From assembly GCA_014237965.1 (NCBI GenBank), contig JABABZ010000001.1, positions 6,058-50,825 on the forward strand: DNA of 44,768 bases, in the 5' to 3' direction. The DNA is from Phycisphaerales bacterium (GTDB lineage: Bacteria; Planctomycetota; Phycisphaerae; Phycisphaerales; SM1A02). Each line of letters begins with the position of its first letter. Positions within the stretch are counted from its first letter, which is position 1. The notes beneath the pieces are model-generated. The model did not search any database. It was not told where the DNA came from and worked only from the letters and a program-made list of their open reading frames with translations. A program made the position numbers and the translations under genes. This document shows, piece by piece, positions 23,888 to 31,960 of this stretch.

Positions 23888-25123
23888 TCAGACGAGAGTC
23901 TTGAGTCTCGCCACGACCTCTTCGACGTTCGCTCGGCTGTTGAAGGCGCTGATTCGGAAGAACCCCTCGCCGCATCGCCCGAATCCGGCGCCGGGTGTGG
24001 TGACGATCTGCGCCTCTTTCAAGAGTCGGTCGAACATCCCCCAGCTGTCCTGGCCCGACGGGCACTTGACCCAGACATACGGCGCATTCTCCCCGCCATG
24101 GACGGTGAGTCCCATTGCTTCGCAACCTCCTCGGAGGAGACCGGCATTGGTCATGTAGTGATCGATCAACATCGAGGTCTGTTCGAGCCCTTCCGTCGAA
24201 TACAAGGCCTCGGCGCCACGCTGCACGGGCCAGCTGACGCCATTGCTTCGGGTGCTCCAGCGTCGACTCCAGAGCTGGTGCAGCGGCACGCTCCGTCCAT
24301 CGCGGGTCCGGCCTTCGAGCGTCTTGGGAACCACCGTGTACCCACAGCGGATTCCGGTGAACCCGCCGTTCTTGGAGAAGCTCCTCGTTTCGATCGCGCA
24401 CTTGTTCGCGCCGGGAATCTCGAAGATGCTCCGAGGCAGATCCGGATCTCGGATGAAGTTCACATAGGCGGCGTCATAGACGATCAATGCGTCGGTCTCG
24501 AGCGCCCACTCGACCCAGTCCTGGAGGCGCGGGTGGTCGATCGTCGATCCGGTCGGGTTGTTCGGAAAGCAGAGATACACGAGATCGACGGGTGACTCGG
24601 GTGGGCTCGGAACGAAGCCATTGGCTTCGTTGCCTTCCATGGTGACGAGCCCTTCGTATCCTCCGCCATCGAGCGGTTCGTCGGTGTTTCCGACCATCAC
24701 ATTGGTGTCGACGTACACGGGGTAGACGGGATCGGTCACCGCGACGCGGTTTCCGACGCCCAGAATCTCCAGGAGGCTTCCGCAATCACCCTTCGATCCG
24801 TCGCTGACGAAGATCTCGTCGTCGGTGATCCCGATGCCTCGGTTTCGATAGTCGTGTTCGGCGATGGCCTTCCGAAGGAAGTCGTATCCGGTCGGTGGGG
24901 GATACCCGCGGAAAGTCTCATGCGATCCGAGGTCGTCGATCGCGTCGTGCATCGCCGAGAGGACGGCCGGGACGATCGGTTCCGTGACGTCTCCGATGCC
25001 GCATCTGATGATTCGGCCTGCGATCGCGGGATTCGCGTCGACATATTCGTTCACGCGACGTGCGATTTCTGGAAACAGATATCCCGCAGCGAGCTTGAGG
25101 TAGTTTTCGTTGATGAAGACCAT
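23888..25123 (-). CDS. dapL: LL-diaminopimelate aminotransferase
   Basis: DapL converts tetrahydrodipicolinate directly to LL-diaminopimelate with glutamate as amino donor, the short route to lysine and the peptidoglycan cross-linking residue. The 411-residue protein starts with the diagnostic INENYLKL...AGYLFPEIARRV and has the PLP-binding lysine in SFSKNGGFTG (Lys251). The fold-type I aminotransferase phrases FPNNPTGS and VYDAAYVNF are also present, and the C-terminus contains GRCGEGFFRISAF. The start matches the family exactly. A TATGCT -10 box (minus strand, plus coordinates 25178-25183) lies 55 bases upstream, so dapL may have its own promoter. This pathway is common in planctomycetes. 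Confidence 0.97.
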   Translation of the reverse strand: MVFINENYLKLAAGYLFPEIARRVNEYVDANPAIAGRIIRCGIGDVTEPIVPAVLSAMHDAIDDLGSHETFRGYPPPTGYDFLRKAIAEHDYRNRGIGITDDEIFVSDGSKGDCGSLLEILGVGNRVAVTDPVYPVYVDTNVMVGNTDEPLDGGGYEGLVTMEGNEANGFVPSPPESPVDLVYLCFPNNPTGSTIDHPRLQDWVEWALETDALIVYDAAYVNFIRDPDLPRSIFEIPGANKCAIETRSFSKNGGFTGIRCGYTVVPKTLEGRTRDGRSVPLHQLWSRRWSTRSNGVSWPVQRGAEALYSTEGLEQTSMLIDHYMTNAGLLRGGCEAMGLTVHGGENAPYVWVKCPSGQDSWGMFDRLLKEAQIVTTPGAGFGRCGEGFFRISAFNSRANVEEVVARLKTLV

Positions 25124-25256
25124 GCGGGCGTCGGTTCCGGAGTCTGGTTCTGCGGGATAACGGGGACCTGGGGGCGCAGCATACGTTCCCCGGAGGATCG
25201 AGCGGGGCGTGAACCAGGTCTGGAGGGCTCGGAATCTTCGTGGAGAGCTCGACCGC

Positions 25257-25883
25257 TCAGTTGGTCGGCTGGTGCAGTCGGACGGCGACCGCAGGCGGGA
25301 AGTTCGCCATGACCAACTGGCGGGAACCCCGATGTCGGCGATGCAGTCTCTTGCCGTGCGCGTCGATTCGTCGGAGGTTCCGCCTCGACTTCGGGCTGGT
25401 GATGGGCGCTTTTATGGCTCGGACGGCGGCATACTCGAAGTACGTGAGATCGCCGTCTTCGGCGAGAAGGCTGAGCATCCTCTTGAAGATGTCACGCACC
25501 AGCGGCGGCGGAAAATTGTTGAACGGGAGGCCGCAGATGATGTGGTCGAACGGGCCCTCGATCGGCGCGAGTTCGATCGGAGACTCGTGAAGTTCGACCG
25601 TCAAGTCCGGGTGCCGATCTCGAAAGGAATCGAGGAGGCGATTCTTGAGCACGCTGCAGAAGAACGGATTGATCTCGACGATGTGGAATTCGTCGCCGGG
25701 ATGAATGGATTGGAGGATCCTCGACGTGAACGGTCCGGTGCCCGGGCCGACCTCGAGCACCCTCTTCGGGCCGCTTGATGCCCGAAGCGAACTGGTCATC
25801 TCGCGCGCGAGCTTGCGACCGCTCGGCCAGACGGCGCCGGTGTGCTTGAAGTTGCGGAAGGTCTGAGAGAGAAAATCAAACAT
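25257..25883 (-). CDS. SAM-dependent methyltransferase, PmtA/KsgA-like
   Basis: The 208-residue product is a class I SAM-dependent methyltransferase. Motif I is VLEVGPGTGPFT (about residues 42-53), followed by the acidic VEINPF. The active-site phrase is ICGLPFNNFPPPLV, like the CxLPxxNxPP of bacterial phospholipid N-methyltransferases (PmtA group), which are distantly related to rRNA adenine dimethylases. A membrane-associated role on phosphatidylethanolamine is the best guess, supported by the Arg-rich C-terminal tail. The ribosome site before the ATG at 25883 is weak. It lies between the M42 peptidase and dapL on the same strand with gaps of about 100-130 bases. Confidence 0.75.
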   Translation of the reverse strand: MFDFLSQTFRNFKHTGAVWPSGRKLAREMTSSLRASSGPKRVLEVGPGTGPFTSRILQSIHPGDEFHIVEINPFFCSVLKNRLLDSFRDRHPDLTVELHESPIELAPIEGPFDHIICGLPFNNFPPPLVRDIFKRMLSLLAEDGDLTYFEYAAVRAIKAPITSPKSRRNLRRIDAHGKRLHRRHRGSRQLVMANFPPAVAVRLHQPTN

Positions 25884-25986
25884 GACTGATGCTCGGAGCG
25901 GAGTGTCACAGGATAGGGAGGAGAATCGGCCTCGGCTACATCTTGGGCCTCAGCACCGCGGAATTTCGTCGTACCTGTTCCGCGAC

Positions 25987-27078
25987 TCAGGAAATGGCGG
26001 GTATGAACGAATCTCCACTCTTCAGATCCCGGCAGAATCTCGCGAAGATGCGTGCGATCGCATCGAGATCCTCCAGGCTGGTGAGCTCGACGGTGGTGTG
26101 CATGTAGCGAATCGGCAGGCTCACCAGACCGCAGGGGATTCCGCCGTTGCGGAGGAAGATCGCATCCGTGTCGGTGCCGGAACGTCCCGGAGTCGCGGAC
26201 CGTTGAATCTGAATATCCTCGGCGGCCGCTGCGGCGAGCAGTTTCTCGACCACGATCGGTTGCGCAGGCCCGCCCACCGCGATCTTCGGGCCGCCGGACA
26301 TCTTGAAATCGCCATGTCGGTTCCGGTCGATGCCGGGCGTGTCGGTCGCGTGCCCGACGTCCGTGACGAGGGCGACGTCCGGCTTGAGTCCGTCCGCGAT
26401 CATCGCGGCGCCGTGAAGTCCGACCTCCTCTTGAACGGTGCTGACCGCCACCACGTTGCACTGCAGTTTCTCGCGATCATCCGCCAGCAGTCGGAGCGCT
26501 TCCGCCGCAGCCCAGGTTCCGATGCGATTGTCGAGTCCCCGGGCGAGAATCATGTCCTCGCCGAGCAGCATCGATCCGTCCGCGAACACGCCGGGATCAC
26601 CGATGTTCAATCTTGCAGAAGCCTCTTCCTTCGATCTGCAGCCGATGTCGATGAAGAGTTCGTGGAGTTTGCGCACCTTCGCATCACGACCGCGATCCTG
26701 AAGGTGGATCGCCGTCGCGCCGATCACGCCCACGACGGGTTCGTCGACTCCCTCGACGCTCGATACGAATCGAATCCGCTTTCCAACGATCGAACCCGCG
26801 TCGATTCCGCCGATCTGGCGGCAATAGACGAACCCCTTGTCATCGATGTTGTTGACCATCAAGCCGATTTCGTCGGCGTGGCCGCAGATCGCCACGGTGG
26901 GCGCGGCGTCGTGACCGCACTCGAGGCGGGCGAAGCAGTTTCCGTAGGCATCATTCCAGGTCGAGGTGGCCGATCGGCTCGCTTCTTCAAGCCAGAGGCG
27001 TTGGCCGGCGGTCTCGTGTCCGGAGGGCGACGGCGTGTCGAGGAGACGTCGCAGGAAATCGAGTGATTCTTTTCGCAT
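25987..27078 (-). CDS. M42 family aminopeptidase
   Basis: The 363-residue enzyme belongs to peptidase family M42 (glutamyl aminopeptidase/endoglucanase-type proteins), cytoplasmic co-catalytic metallopeptidases that form large tetrahedral assemblies. Metal ligands and catalytic residues are in place: GHADEIG (His67), ARGLDNRIG (Asp183), VQEEVGLHG (Glu217 catalytic and Glu218 ligand), TDVGHATD (Asp240) and RYMHTTVE (His327). It likely trims N-terminal residues from peptides made by larger proteases; the tricorn-like protease is encoded 0.7 kb away on the other strand. The ATG at 27078 gives the usual short lead MRKESLDFLRRLLDTPSPSGHE. Confidence 0.95.
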   Translation of the reverse strand: MRKESLDFLRRLLDTPSPSGHETAGQRLWLEEASRSATSTWNDAYGNCFARLECGHDAAPTVAICGHADEIGLMVNNIDDKGFVYCRQIGGIDAGSIVGKRIRFVSSVEGVDEPVVGVIGATAIHLQDRGRDAKVRKLHELFIDIGCRSKEEASARLNIGDPGVFADGSMLLGEDMILARGLDNRIGTWAAAEALRLLADDREKLQCNVVAVSTVQEEVGLHGAAMIADGLKPDVALVTDVGHATDTPGIDRNRHGDFKMSGGPKIAVGGPAQPIVVEKLLAAAAAEDIQIQRSATPGRSGTDTDAIFLRNGGIPCGLVSLPIRYMHTTVELTSLEDLDAIARIFARFCRDLKSGDSFIPAIS

Positions 27079-27135
27079 TCGACGATTCTAACCGCAGCGT
27101 CAGCCGGGCATCGAATCGGCAAAAGGAAGGCGATT

Positions 27136-27456
27136 TCAATCGCTGGAGGGTCGCTTCGGTCGTGCCTTGAGCCGGGGACCCTTGAAGTCGAACATCGTTT
27201 CGGCATCACGGACCGTGGCAGGTGAGTCATTTCCCGGCTTGGCGGGAGTCGAGTCTGCGATTCGTGTATCAAGTGGATCCAGCGATCGCGGGGTTGACTC
27301 GGCCCGGGTCGAGATCGGCTCGGCGACTCGCGATCCGAACGAGGTGTCGGTGGAGATCCCTTCCACTCGCTTGGAACGGGCGTCGTCGATCGATCGCTCC
27401 ATTCTCTGCAGGATGGCCCGCATTCGGTTGCTGGGGTCGTTTGGTTGCCGATTCAT
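27136..27456 (-). CDS. Small hydrophilic hypothetical protein
   Basis: The 106-residue product has no recognisable domain. It is highly charged and rich in Ser, Arg, Asp and Pro, with no signal peptide or membrane segment. An N-terminal helix (RMRAILQRMERSIDDARSK) is followed by a probably disordered middle and a basic end. The main support for a real gene is a good ribosome site, AAGGA nine bases before the ATG at 27456, and placement 57 bases upstream of the M42 gene on the same strand. The overlapping plus-strand frame of similar length has no such site. It may be a regulator or assembly factor for its neighbour. Confidence 0.55.
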   Translation of the reverse strand: MNRQPNDPSNRMRAILQRMERSIDDARSKRVEGISTDTSFGSRVAEPISTRAESTPRSLDPLDTRIADSTPAKPGNDSPATVRDAETMFDFKGPRLKARPKRPSSD

Positions 27457-27480
27457 GGTTTGAAGTCCTTCTTTTCGAGG

Positions 27481-27503
27481 TCAAGGTGAAAATCGGACCT
27501 TGA
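27481..27503. promoter_or_regulatory. Inverted repeat upstream of the 106-aa gene
   Basis: TCAAGGT (27481-27487) and ACCTTGA (27497-27503) are exact reverse complements with a nine-base spacer. The site is 25 bases upstream of the minus-strand ATG at 27456, suitable for an operator or a 5' UTR hairpin. No gene is seen in the rest of the 288-bp divergent region to 27744. Confidence 0.35.
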
Positions 27504-27650
27504 GCGGTCCAACTTCCCTCTTGTTCCGACTTTCGCGGCGATCAATTGCCGGACCATGGCGGACAGGTGGCGCAATCGGATCAGATGGAACTCGACGGCC
27601 AGTGGACGATCTGGGAGGAAGTCGATGGAAACCGCTGCCGGAGCGGGCGG

Positions 27651-27656
27651 TAGACT
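27651..27656 (+). promoter_or_regulatory. Predicted -10 box (TAGACT) of the tricorn-like operon
   Basis: TAGACT matches the box before radA and the one before nuoH. It lies 89 bases before the ATG at 27745, implying a leader of about 80 bases with a TTTGGAGA ribosome site. The sequence around it, AGACTGAGGCCGAACG, closely resembles AGACTGAGGCCCGAACG upstream of xerC at 41536-41552. Confidence 0.4.
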
Positions 27657-27744
27657 GAGGCCGAACGCCCCCCTTGACTCCTGAGACGCCCTTTCGGCGA
27701 CGCACGATTCAAGACTGAACAGTCGGTGATTTTGGAGATTCGTC

Positions 27745-30700
27745 ATGAGCCGTCGACCTTCGATTCGTTCTGTCCTTCGCTTCGCCCTTCTGACGGGGGC
27801 GATCGGCCTTCTCAGCTCCGGGCTCACGGTGGCCACTGCAGCGGCAGCGGTCTTCGGGAACTCCGGAACTCTTCGGGCGGAAGGAAACGTCGACCTTCCT
27901 CGATTCCCGAGCATCAGCCCGGATGGAGAGACCGTCGTCTTCAGTTGGCGAGGGGACCTTTGGAAGGTTCCTTTCGGGGGCGGAACCGCGACGAGACTCA
28001 CCAGCCATCCAGGCCGTGATCATGATTCGGCCTGGACGCCGGATGGTTCCATGATCGTGTTCGAAAGCGATCGAGATGGGACCACCAATCTCTGGAGAAT
28101 GGCCCCGGACGGCACCGGACTGCGGCGAATCACGGATCTTGACACTTCGGTGGCCCTCGGAGGGGTCGGGCACGATGCGGACGGGGAGGTCGTGGTTGGA
28201 TTCACGGGCTATCTCGAGGGCGATCTGTATCGTTCCCCGCGGCCATACGAGGTTTCGATCGAGGGTGGCGAGCCTCGTCGGCTGCATGACGCGTTCGGTG
28301 GTCTGAACGTCCGAAGTCCCGATGGGACCCGGGCCGCCTTCGAGCGGGGCAACGCGAAGTGGGAACGTCGCCACTATCGAGGTGACGACCGTCGAAACGT
28401 GTGGATTCACGATGGCGTGGAAGGCGGCTTCTCCCCGTTGACCGACTGGGAAGGAAACGATGGGAAGCCGCGATGGTCGGGCGATGACGCGGTGTTCTTC
28501 CTCTCCGATCGTCAGAACTCGACTCACAACATTCATCGTCAGCCGCTCGGTGGGGGAGAGGCTGAGGCGATCACCGACTTCGAAGAGATCGACGTCGCCG
28601 GTTTCGACGCCACCGCCGACGGACGAAAGATCGTCCTGCATCGTTGGGATTCCCTCTACACGATCGATCTCGATGATCCGGACTCGGTACCCCGCCCGCT
28701 GGTCATCATGGCGCCGGAAGACGCGCTCGACTCGGAGGAGAACCTCGACATCTCCCGACGGGTGACCGAGTCGGCGCTCAATCCGGATGGAAAGTCGATC
28801 GCGGTGATCGCGTATGGCGAGGTGGTGGTCCGCGGAACGGATGACGACTCGCTCTCACGTCGAGTGACCGAGACGCATGGTCGCGAGCGTGATCTCGCGT
28901 GGAGCCCCGATGGAACCACGCTCTACTTCACCTCCATGAATGGTGGCAATGCCTCGATCATGACGGCGACCGTGGCGCGGACCCGCGACGAGATCAAGCA
29001 GAACTATGCGGATCGAACGGCCCCCGAAGAAGCCGATGAGGAAGTCGAAGAGTCGACCGACCCTGAAGCCGAGGGTTCGAAAGACGACGCAGATGGGAAC
29101 GCCGGGCCGGATGATTCGCCGGCGGAGGCGTCCGAAGCGAAGCCGGCCGAGGGGGACGCATCGTCCGAGGACGATGCCGAGTCGAAGAAGGACGCGGAGT
29201 CGGAAGGCGATTCGGCGGCGAAGGACGATGCGGAGGCCGAGGATGAGTCCGATCCGCTCCTCGACCCGGCTCGGTGGGCGGATGCGGTGAGTTTCGAACT
29301 GACTCCTCTGCTCGACGCCGGTACCAACGATCATCGGGCCCTGCCATCGCCGGATGGCATGAAGCTGGGATTCATCCGTGGTCTTGGCGATCTGATGCTC
29401 TTCGATCTGGCCACCGGGGAGGAGACGTTGCTTCGAGCCGGATGGGATCGCGGCATCGAATTCGAGTGGAGTCTCGATTCGGCCTGGATCGTCTTCGATC
29501 AAGCCGACATGAACTTCAATCAGGACGTCTTCATCGTGCCGAGTGACGGGTCGGCGGCGCCGATCAACATCTCCCGGCATCCCGACAACGACGGCGGCGC
29601 CAGGTTCTCCGCGGACGCGAAGGTGTTGGCGTTCTCCAGCGAGCGCGATGGCGAGGAGTACGACGTCTGGTACGTGTTCCTTGATCGTGAGTTGGAGAAA
29701 CTGGCCGAACCCGAACTCGAAAAATACTTCGAAGACGCCGGCAAGGCGGCCAAGAAGAGGAAGCCGCTTGATCCGAACAAGGTGCGGAAGGCACTGGCCG
29801 CGGCCGCCGCGGCCGCGGTGACGGACGCCGAAGGCGAGCCGGATCCGGACGCGTCGAACCAGGTGGCTGAGGGCGAGGGATCGGAGGAAGAGGCCGATGC
29901 CCCGCCGTTCACGACCGAGGATCTTGAGACGGCGTATCTGCGACTTCGGAAGTTGACGAGTCTTCCGGGGAACGAGACGCGACTCACGATGCTGTCGGCC
30001 GGAAACGCCGTCTTGTTCAGCAGCAGCACGTCGGCTCCCGGAGTCTCCGGACTCTATACGGTCAAGTGGAACGGTACGGGTCGGAAGCGGCTCGGCGATT
30101 CGGTTTCGATGATGGGGCTCTCCGAAGACGGCGGGCGACTGGTCGCCGTCGGATCGGGGTCCGCCAAGACCATCGACGTTGGAAGCGGCAAGGTGACTTC
30201 GTACCCGATCAAGATGCGCATTCGACTCGATCTCGAGGCGCAGTCGAGCGAGAAGTTCCTCGAGGCGGCCGGGATCATCGGCGCGATCTTCTACGATCCC
30301 GAGATGAAGGGGCTGGACTGGCCCGCGTTGACCGAGCGATATCACGAGCTCGCCCGGAAGGCGAGAACCGCGGATGAGTTCAACTGGGTGGCCAATCGAC
30401 TCATCGGCGAACTCAGTTCCTCCCACATGGGAATCCGGGCCCGGGCCGAGACGATGCCGCTGTCACAGTCGATCGGTCGCCTCGGCGTCGATCTCGAAGT
30501 GGTGGACAACGGCTATCGAGTCACCGGGATCATCGAGGGTTCGCCGGCGGTGGAGACCGAGATGCCCTTGCAGGTCGGTGACGTGATCACCGCGATCGAT
30601 CTCGAGCCACTCGATCTCGATACGACCCCTCCGGACACCGTCGGCGGCCGCCTTCGTGGAAAGAGCGGTTCCGAGGTGATCCTCACCGTGCTGCGGACCG

Positions 30701-31431
30701 AACCGGCATCCGAAGACGGGACGATGCAGGATCCGGTCGAACTCGATCTCCTCCTCACCCCGATCTCGAACAGTGCCGTTCGAGGTCTCGTGTATCGAGC
30801 GACTCAGCGTCGTCGTTCGGCGCTGGTCGATGAATGGTCCGGCGGTCGGCTCGGATACACCCACATTCGAGGAATGAACCAGCCGTCGCTCGACGAATTC
30901 GAACGAGACATCTTCGCCGCGGCGGAAGGCCGGGACGGACTCATCGTCGATGTCCGGGACAATGGCGGCGGTTGGACGACGGATCGACTGCTCGCCTCGA
31001 TCATGGCTCGTCCGCATGCCTACACCGTCCCGAGGGGCGCGGATCCGTCGATCACCGGAACCTATCCCCAGGACCGGCTCTACATCCAGCGATTCATGCT
31101 TCCGATGAACATGCTCTGCAACGAGAAGAGTTATTCGAACGCCGAGATCATCTCCCATGCATTCAAGACCTTCGAACGTGGAACGCTGGTCGGGCAACGG
31201 ACCCATGGCAGTGTCATCTCCACCGGTGGAACTTCGCTGATCGACGGCACCTCGGTACGACTTCCTTTCCGAGGGTGGTATCTGGAGAGTGGCGAGGACA
31301 TGGACAACAACGGCGCCATTCCCGACATCGTGGTGACGCAGACTCCGGAAGATGAAGCGGCTGGAATCGATGCGCAATTGAAGGCCGCGGTCGACGATCT
31401 GATGAAACGGCTCGACGAAACATCGCCATGA
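27745..31431 (+). CDS. Secreted tricorn-like protease (S41 peptidase with beta-propellers and PDZ)
   Basis: The 1228-residue product follows the tricorn protease plan. After a signal peptide (about 1-35), a six-bladed TolB/WD40-like propeller spans about 45-410 (for example DSAWTPDGSMIVFESDRDGTTNLW). An acidic linker covers 420-507, and a second propeller follows to about 830. A C1 domain carries the Ser893-His894 dyad (SSSHMG), equivalent to the tricorn Ser-His pair. A PDZ domain lies at about 905-1010, and the S41 core at about 1030-1215 has VDVRDNGGGW and the nucleophile Ser1131 in SYSNAE. Archaeal tricorn is cytosolic; the signal peptide places this one in the periplasm. A run of seven alanines near 689-695 marks another linker. 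TTTGGAGA precedes the ATG. The stop overlaps the next gene. Confidence 0.93.
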   Translation: MSRRPSIRSVLRFALLTGAIGLLSSGLTVATAAAAVFGNSGTLRAEGNVDLPRFPSISPDGETVVFSWRGDLWKVPFGGGTATRLTSHPGRDHDSAWTPDGSMIVFESDRDGTTNLWRMAPDGTGLRRITDLDTSVALGGVGHDADGEVVVGFTGYLEGDLYRSPRPYEVSIEGGEPRRLHDAFGGLNVRSPDGTRAAFERGNAKWERRHYRGDDRRNVWIHDGVEGGFSPLTDWEGNDGKPRWSGDDAVFFLSDRQNSTHNIHRQPLGGGEAEAITDFEEIDVAGFDATADGRKIVLHRWDSLYTIDLDDPDSVPRPLVIMAPEDALDSEENLDISRRVTESALNPDGKSIAVIAYGEVVVRGTDDDSLSRRVTETHGRERDLAWSPDGTTLYFTSMNGGNASIMTATVARTRDEIKQNYADRTAPEEADEEVEESTDPEAEGSKDDADGNAGPDDSPAEASEAKPAEGDASSEDDAESKKDAESEGDSAAKDDAEAEDESDPLLDPARWADAVSFELTPLLDAGTNDHRALPSPDGMKLGFIRGLGDLMLFDLATGEETLLRAGWDRGIEFEWSLDSAWIVFDQADMNFNQDVFIVPSDGSAAPINISRHPDNDGGARFSADAKVLAFSSERDGEEYDVWYVFLDRELEKLAEPELEKYFEDAGKAAKKRKPLDPNKVRKALAAAAAAAVTDAEGEPDPDASNQVAEGEGSEEEADAPPFTTEDLETAYLRLRKLTSLPGNETRLTMLSAGNAVLFSSSTSAPGVSGLYTVKWNGTGRKRLGDSVSMMGLSEDGGRLVAVGSGSAKTIDVGSGKVTSYPIKMRIRLDLEAQSSEKFLEAAGIIGAIFYDPEMKGLDWPALTERYHELARKARTADEFNWVANRLIGELSSSHMGIRARAETMPLSQSIGRLGVDLEVVDNGYRVTGIIEGSPAVETEMPLQVGDVITAIDLEPLDLDTTPPDTVGGRLRGKSGSEVILTVLRTEPASEDGTMQDPVELDLLLTPISNSAVRGLVYRATQRRRSALVDEWSGGRLGYTHIRGMNQPSLDEFERDIFAAAEGRDGLIVDVRDNGGGWTTDRLLASIMARPHAYTVPRGADPSITGTYPQDRLYIQRFMLPMNMLCNEKSYSNAEIISHAFKTFERGTLVGQRTHGSVISTGGTSLIDGTSVRLPFRGWYLESGEDMDNNGAIPDIVVTQTPEDEAAGIDAQLKAAVDDLMKRLDETSP

Positions 31432-31955
31432 CGCCCGTCGCGGGATGGTGGGCGGGCTGTTCAATGTCGTTGGCAGTCGCCGCGTCGTGGGGGGTGCCCG
31501 GATGCGACGGCATGGAGACACGCATGTCGGATTCTGGAGCGACCGAGGCGGAGATCTCACAAGTCCAGAGCATGGCCTCCGACTGGCGATGGGAGCATCG
31601 ACTCCTCGTGGTCGCCGTGGGATCGAACGGCGAAGCATTCGACCGGCAGCGGGCCATCGTCACCGAAGCGAGTGAAGGGTGGCTTGATCGTGATCTTCTG
31701 TTGATCATGCTCGCGGACGAGGAAGGCTGGGTCATCGCCGATCCCTCGTCCGCTCGATCGAACTGGAGGGCTCTCTCGGCGGGAGAGGCTGCCGTGTTCC
31801 GGCGTCGTTACGATCTTGGCGAGGTGGAATTCGAAGCGGTGCTCGTCGGCAAGGATGGCGGCGTGAAGGCCCGGTACCGTGAGACCGTCGATCCGTCGAC
31901 GATCTTCCCTTTCATCGACGCGATGCCCATGCGGATGGGCGAAATGCGGGAGTGA
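31428..31955 (+). CDS. DUF4174 domain-containing secreted protein
   Basis: The 175-residue product contains a DUF4174 domain from about residue 50: RWEHRLLVVAV, then RQRAIVTEASEGWLDRDLLL, and at the end VLVGKDGGVKARY and IDAMPMRMGEMRE. These are the family landmarks; the fold is thioredoxin-like, but the biochemical role is not established. The N-terminus is hydrophobic with a possible lipobox (GVPGC), so it is probably exported. Its ATG overlaps the TGA of the tricorn-like gene (ATGA at 31428-31431), indicating coupled translation. The sulfatase follows after five bases. The short domain lacks a CxxC pair, so it is unlikely to be a disulfide oxidoreductase. Confidence 0.88.
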   Translation: MTPVAGWWAGCSMSLAVAASWGVPGCDGMETRMSDSGATEAEISQVQSMASDWRWEHRLLVVAVGSNGEAFDRQRAIVTEASEGWLDRDLLLIMLADEEGWVIADPSSARSNWRALSAGEAAVFRRRYDLGEVEFEAVLVGKDGGVKARYRETVDPSTIFPFIDAMPMRMGEMRE

Positions 31956-31960
31956 TTCGA

